7,681 nucleotides of DNA, taken from the NCBI GenBank assembly GCA_007130545.1, contig SLSG01000040.1, forward strand, positions 1 through 7,681. Direction: 5' to 3'. The notes under the pieces are model-generated. The model did not search any database, had not been told where the DNA came from, and saw only the letters and a list, made by a program, of their open reading frames with translations. This DNA is from Bacteroidales bacterium. Its GTDB lineage: Bacteria; Bacteroidota; Bacteroidia; Bacteroidales; UBA7960. How positions within the stretch are numbered: the first letter of the stretch is position 1; every line of letters begins with the position of its first letter. Position numbers and translations under genes: made by a program. Of this stretch, positions 5,563 through 7,681 are shown piece by piece.

Positions 5563-6159
5563 CTAAAATCGTACGGTGAGGCCACCCGTGAGCGCGCCCA
5601 GTGAGCCATATCCCCCTTCCACGAAAACGGCTAGGTTGTCCGAAAAATAATAACGGGCCCCGGCAACGGGTCCCACGAAAAGCCGGATCTGGTTACTGTA
5701 GTGATCCCCGAACCCGGACGTAGTGGAGCTGTAATTGCGCAGTTGCAAGCCGCCCATCAAGGTCACGTAAAGGTCAAGCTTTGTCTCGTCAATGTCGCCG
5801 TCGAGCAACTCATTTAAGATCCCCGTATAATGGAAACTGCCCCTAAGGCCCGCATGAATGAAGGTCCATGCATAATTCCAGTTCGTATGCCTGTAGTTCC
5901 AGCGGTTGAACCCTACGAACGGTCCTGCTGTAATGTATTCATGAAGTCCGATTTCAAGCGAGGCGCTGAGCGGCGGGAACCCTATGGTTCGAGAACCTGC
6001 CCACCCATAGCCGTAAGAGCCCACACTGATCCCGGCACTAAATAGTTTCACAGTACTGTAATCAACCGTCCCCCCGGCACTTTGTCCGACTGCAGGATTC
6101 TGGGCCACAAGGAATAGACCCAACACGATCATAAGTGCAATTTTTCTCATCTTATTCAT
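5563..6159 (-). CDS. Predicted outer-membrane beta-barrel protein
   Basis: A 198-residue protein with a Sec signal peptide: MNKMRK, a hydrophobic core to about residue 20, and a likely cleavage after VGQSA or nearby (about residue 26-28). The mature part has alternating polar and hydrophobic strands rich in Gly, Tyr, Phe and Trp (for example AGISVGSYGYGWAG near 42-55, AGPFVGFNRWNY near 78-89, RLFVGPVAGARYYF near 159-172). It ends in GGLTVRF, with the terminal phenylalanine recognised by the BAM assembly machinery. The size suits an 8-strand barrel like OmpW/OmpX or OmpA N-domains, but I cannot assign a family. A short acidic stretch, LLDGDIDETKLD (118-129), probably forms a loop. The start ATG is 6157-6159; a second ATG three codons later would also fit. 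The gene converges with the binding-protein gene and diverges from the tRNA-modification gene, so it probably forms its own transcript. Confidence 0.8.
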   Translation of the reverse strand: MNKMRKIALMIVLGLFLVAQNPAVGQSAGGTVDYSTVKLFSAGISVGSYGYGWAGSRTIGFPPLSASLEIGLHEYITAGPFVGFNRWNYRHTNWNYAWTFIHAGLRGSFHYTGILNELLDGDIDETKLDLYVTLMGGLQLRNYSSTTSGFGDHYSNQIRLFVGPVAGARYYFSDNLAVFVEGGYGSLGALTGGLTVRF

Positions 6160-6244
6160 TTTTTGGGTTAGTAAATCAGGTTTGACGCAAAAAAGTAAAG
6201 TTAATCAATAATCCAGTTCATTCTGCAATAAAAAATAGCCGGCA

Positions 6245-6273
6245 CGGGGAATTAATCAGACAAAGATTCCCCG
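6245..6273. promoter_or_regulatory. 8-bp inverted repeat between the barrel and mtaB genes
   Basis: CGGGGAAT (6245-6252) and ATTCCCCG (6266-6273) are exact reverse complements with a 13-base spacer. The dyad lies in the 162-bp divergent region, about 35 bp upstream of the predicted -7 box of the methylthiotransferase gene and about 85 bp upstream of the barrel gene. It could be an operator or an mRNA hairpin. No T-run follows, so a terminator is unlikely. Confidence 0.45.
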
Positions 6274-6307
6274 ATCCGCAAAAGTGCAGGCAAAAGGAAT
6301 TATCGTT

Positions 6308-6315
6308 TAACTTTG
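6308..6315 (+). promoter_or_regulatory. -7 box just upstream of the mtaB start
   Basis: TAACTTTG matches TAnnTTTG exactly and ends six bases before the ATG at 6322. No TTTG is present at the expected -33 position (about 6284-6288). If used, transcription would start at or within a few bases of the start codon, giving a leaderless or nearly leaderless mRNA. Confidence 0.45.
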
Positions 6316-6321
6316 TGCTTA

Positions 6322-7681
6322 ATGAGCGGAATTAAAACAAAAATAGCCTTTCATACCCTGGGATGCAAGCTGAATTTCAGTGAAACGGCCACCATTGGAA
6401 GAAAATTCGAAGGAGATGAATTTCAGACAGTGGGTTTTTCAGACACAGCGGATATCTACGTCATTAACTCATGCTCCGTAACCCGCAATGCCGAGAAGCG
6501 GTGCAAGACACTGGTGCGCCAAGCCATGAAAAGGAACCCGGAAGCCTGTGTGGCCGTAGTGGGTTGTTTCTCACAGATCAACCCGGAGGAGATCAGTGCC
6601 ATTCCGGGAGTGAAGCTCGTGCTTGGAAATGCAGACAAGTTCAATCTGTTCGAGCATATAAAAAACCTCGCGGAAGTCCGGGACCAGAACCGGGACCAGG
6701 TCCAGGACCAGAACCAGAACCAGGACCAGGACCGGGACCAGGACCCGCCACCAAAAATACAGGACCCCACCGGTTTTGTGCCTTCCTGGTCTGAGGAGGG
6801 CCGGACCCGCTCCTTTTTTAAGATACAGGACGGATGCGATTACTTCTGCAGCTATTGTACCATCCCGCTGGCCCGGGGACGCAGCCGCAGCGACACCATC
6901 TCCGCCACCCTGCAGGTCGCTTCAGAGATCGCCAAAAGCGACATCCGGGAGCTGGTCCTGAGTGGGGTCAACATTGGGGATTTCGGGAAGTCGCACAATG
7001 AAAGCCTGGCAGGACTGTTGGGGGAGTTGGTGAGGATCGGCGGACTGCAAAGGATACGCATATCCTCGGTGGAGCCTGACCTGCTTCACGATGAACTTAT
7101 CGGGATGGTGGCATCCGAGCCCAAACTGATGCCCCACTTTCACATCCCGCTGCAATCAGGCAGCGACCAGGTGCTGAAGGCAATGGGCAGAAGGTACGAC
7201 ACCAGACTCTTCGCCCAAAGGGTGGAAAAGATTCGCTCACTGATGCCCGGTGCATGCATTGCGGCGGACCTGATTGTGGGCTTTCCGGGGGAAACGACTG
7301 CCCTGTTTGAAGAAACCTACAGCTTTGTAAAAGAAACGGACATCTCCTATGTGCATGTCTTTACTTACAGCGAGCGGGAAAATACCCGGGCCCTGAAATT
7401 GCCCGGACAGGTCCCCGTGCCGCAACGGCAGGAACGCTCCAGGATCATGCATGGCCTGTCCGACGAAAAAAAGAAGGCATTTTACCTTCAAAACAAAGGC
7501 ACCGCTGCACAGGTATTATGGGAAAAGGAACATGCGGACGGGTTTATGTATGGATTCACGGAAAACTACATCAGGGTCAAAACACCATTTGACCCGGCTT
7601 TGGCAAACCAGCTCAGGGAGGTTTATCTGAACATATTGGGGGATGATATGGTTTACATGAACGGGGACTTACACCAGTCAG
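6322..7681 (+). CDS. mtaB: tRNA t6A37 methylthiotransferase MtaB (3' end beyond window)
   Basis: This enzyme adds a methylthio group to t6A at position 37 of ANN-decoding tRNAs, giving ms2t6A. The 453 residues seen contain three domains. The N-terminal methylthiotransferase domain (about 5-115) has auxiliary-cluster cysteines C15 in TLGCKLN, C51 in NSCSVT, and C81 in VVGCFSQ. The radical SAM domain (about 160-385) has C172, C176, C179 in DGCDYFCSYCTIPLARG, then VLSGVNIGD at 212-220, RISSVEPD at 246-253, HIPLQSGSD at 274-282, and DLIVGFPGE at 316-324. A TRAM-like tail starts near 392 and is cut by the window end. The LGCKLN motif and the TIPLARG context point to MtaB over MiaB or RimO. The linker at 120-141 is an unusual Asp/Asn-Gln/Arg dipeptide run made by a hexanucleotide repeat. 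The start is the ATG at 6322, with no Shine-Dalgarno and a -7 promoter box directly before it. Confidence 0.93.
   Translation, partial: MSGIKTKIAFHTLGCKLNFSETATIGRKFEGDEFQTVGFSDTADIYVINSCSVTRNAEKRCKTLVRQAMKRNPEACVAVVGCFSQINPEEISAIPGVKLVLGNADKFNLFEHIKNLAEVRDQNRDQVQDQNQNQDQDRDQDPPPKIQDPTGFVPSWSEEGRTRSFFKIQDGCDYFCSYCTIPLARGRSRSDTISATLQVASEIAKSDIRELVLSGVNIGDFGKSHNESLAGLLGELVRIGGLQRIRISSVEPDLLHDELIGMVASEPKLMPHFHIPLQSGSDQVLKAMGRRYDTRLFAQRVEKIRSLMPGACIAADLIVGFPGETTALFEETYSFVKETDISYVHVFTYSERENTRALKLPGQVPVPQRQERSRIMHGLSDEKKKAFYLQNKGTAAQVLWEKEHADGFMYGFTENYIRVKTPFDPALANQLREVYLNILGDDMVYMNGDLHQS
6682..6744 (+). repeat. In-frame hexanucleotide repeat in mtaB
   Basis: Ten consecutive 6-bp units plus a half unit, consensus RACCRG (GACCAG most often, also AACCAG, AACCGG, GACCGG, and one GTCCAG), lie exactly in codon phase. 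They encode alternating Asp/Asn and Gln/Arg. The tract joins the N-terminal domain to the radical SAM domain, where length change should be tolerated. A six-base unit keeps the frame whatever the copy number. Confidence 0.9.

Noticed and set aside
6471..6794. Collagen-like Pro-Gly-Pro-Glu repeat frame
   Set aside because: It is the hexanucleotide tract of mtaB read in another frame; the opposite strand gives a Trp/Ser repeat for the same reason. The MtaB frame has all the catalytic motifs.

Overview
The window looks like the chromosome of a Bacteroidota bacterium. This is inferred from Bacteroidota-type promoters (TTTG / TAnnTTTG boxes), starts without clear Shine-Dalgarno sequences, two lipoproteins, and a small outer-membrane barrel ending in phenylalanine. 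No species can be named. Gene density is high and all genes look intact; the two at the window ends are cut only by the ends.

Layout. (1) 1-1608, minus strand: carbamate kinase (arcC type) is followed by the N-terminal part of ornithine carbamoyltransferase. Together they can turn citrulline and phosphate into ornithine, CO2, NH3 and ATP. Between them is an unbroken array of thirty 7-bp units (468-677) that changes orientation after unit 20 and runs into the end of the kinase gene. A canonical promoter at 1842-1872 would give the pair a leader of about 225 nt. (2) 1941-4320, minus strand: a tight three-gene operon of an unrecognised lipoprotein, an uncharacterised radical SAM / SPASM-like protein, and an unrecognised small membrane protein. 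(3) 4573-5547, plus strand: a WtpA-type tungstate/molybdate-binding lipoprotein with no permease or ATPase beside it. It is divergent from the radical SAM operon across a 252-bp region with an 8-bp dyad and a repeated heptamer. (4) 5563-6159, minus strand: a small outer-membrane beta-barrel protein, convergent with the binding protein. (5) 6322 to the end, plus strand: a MtaB-type tRNA methylthiotransferase whose interdomain linker is made of an in-frame hexanucleotide repeat.

The genes fall into separate functional units. The link I consider most open to discovery is the lipoprotein / radical SAM / membrane operon, possibly connected with the divergent oxyanion-binding protein. The most unusual DNA structure is the polarity-switching heptad array between the two arginine-catabolism genes. 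I found no RNA genes, CRISPR arrays, insertion sequences or phage genes.
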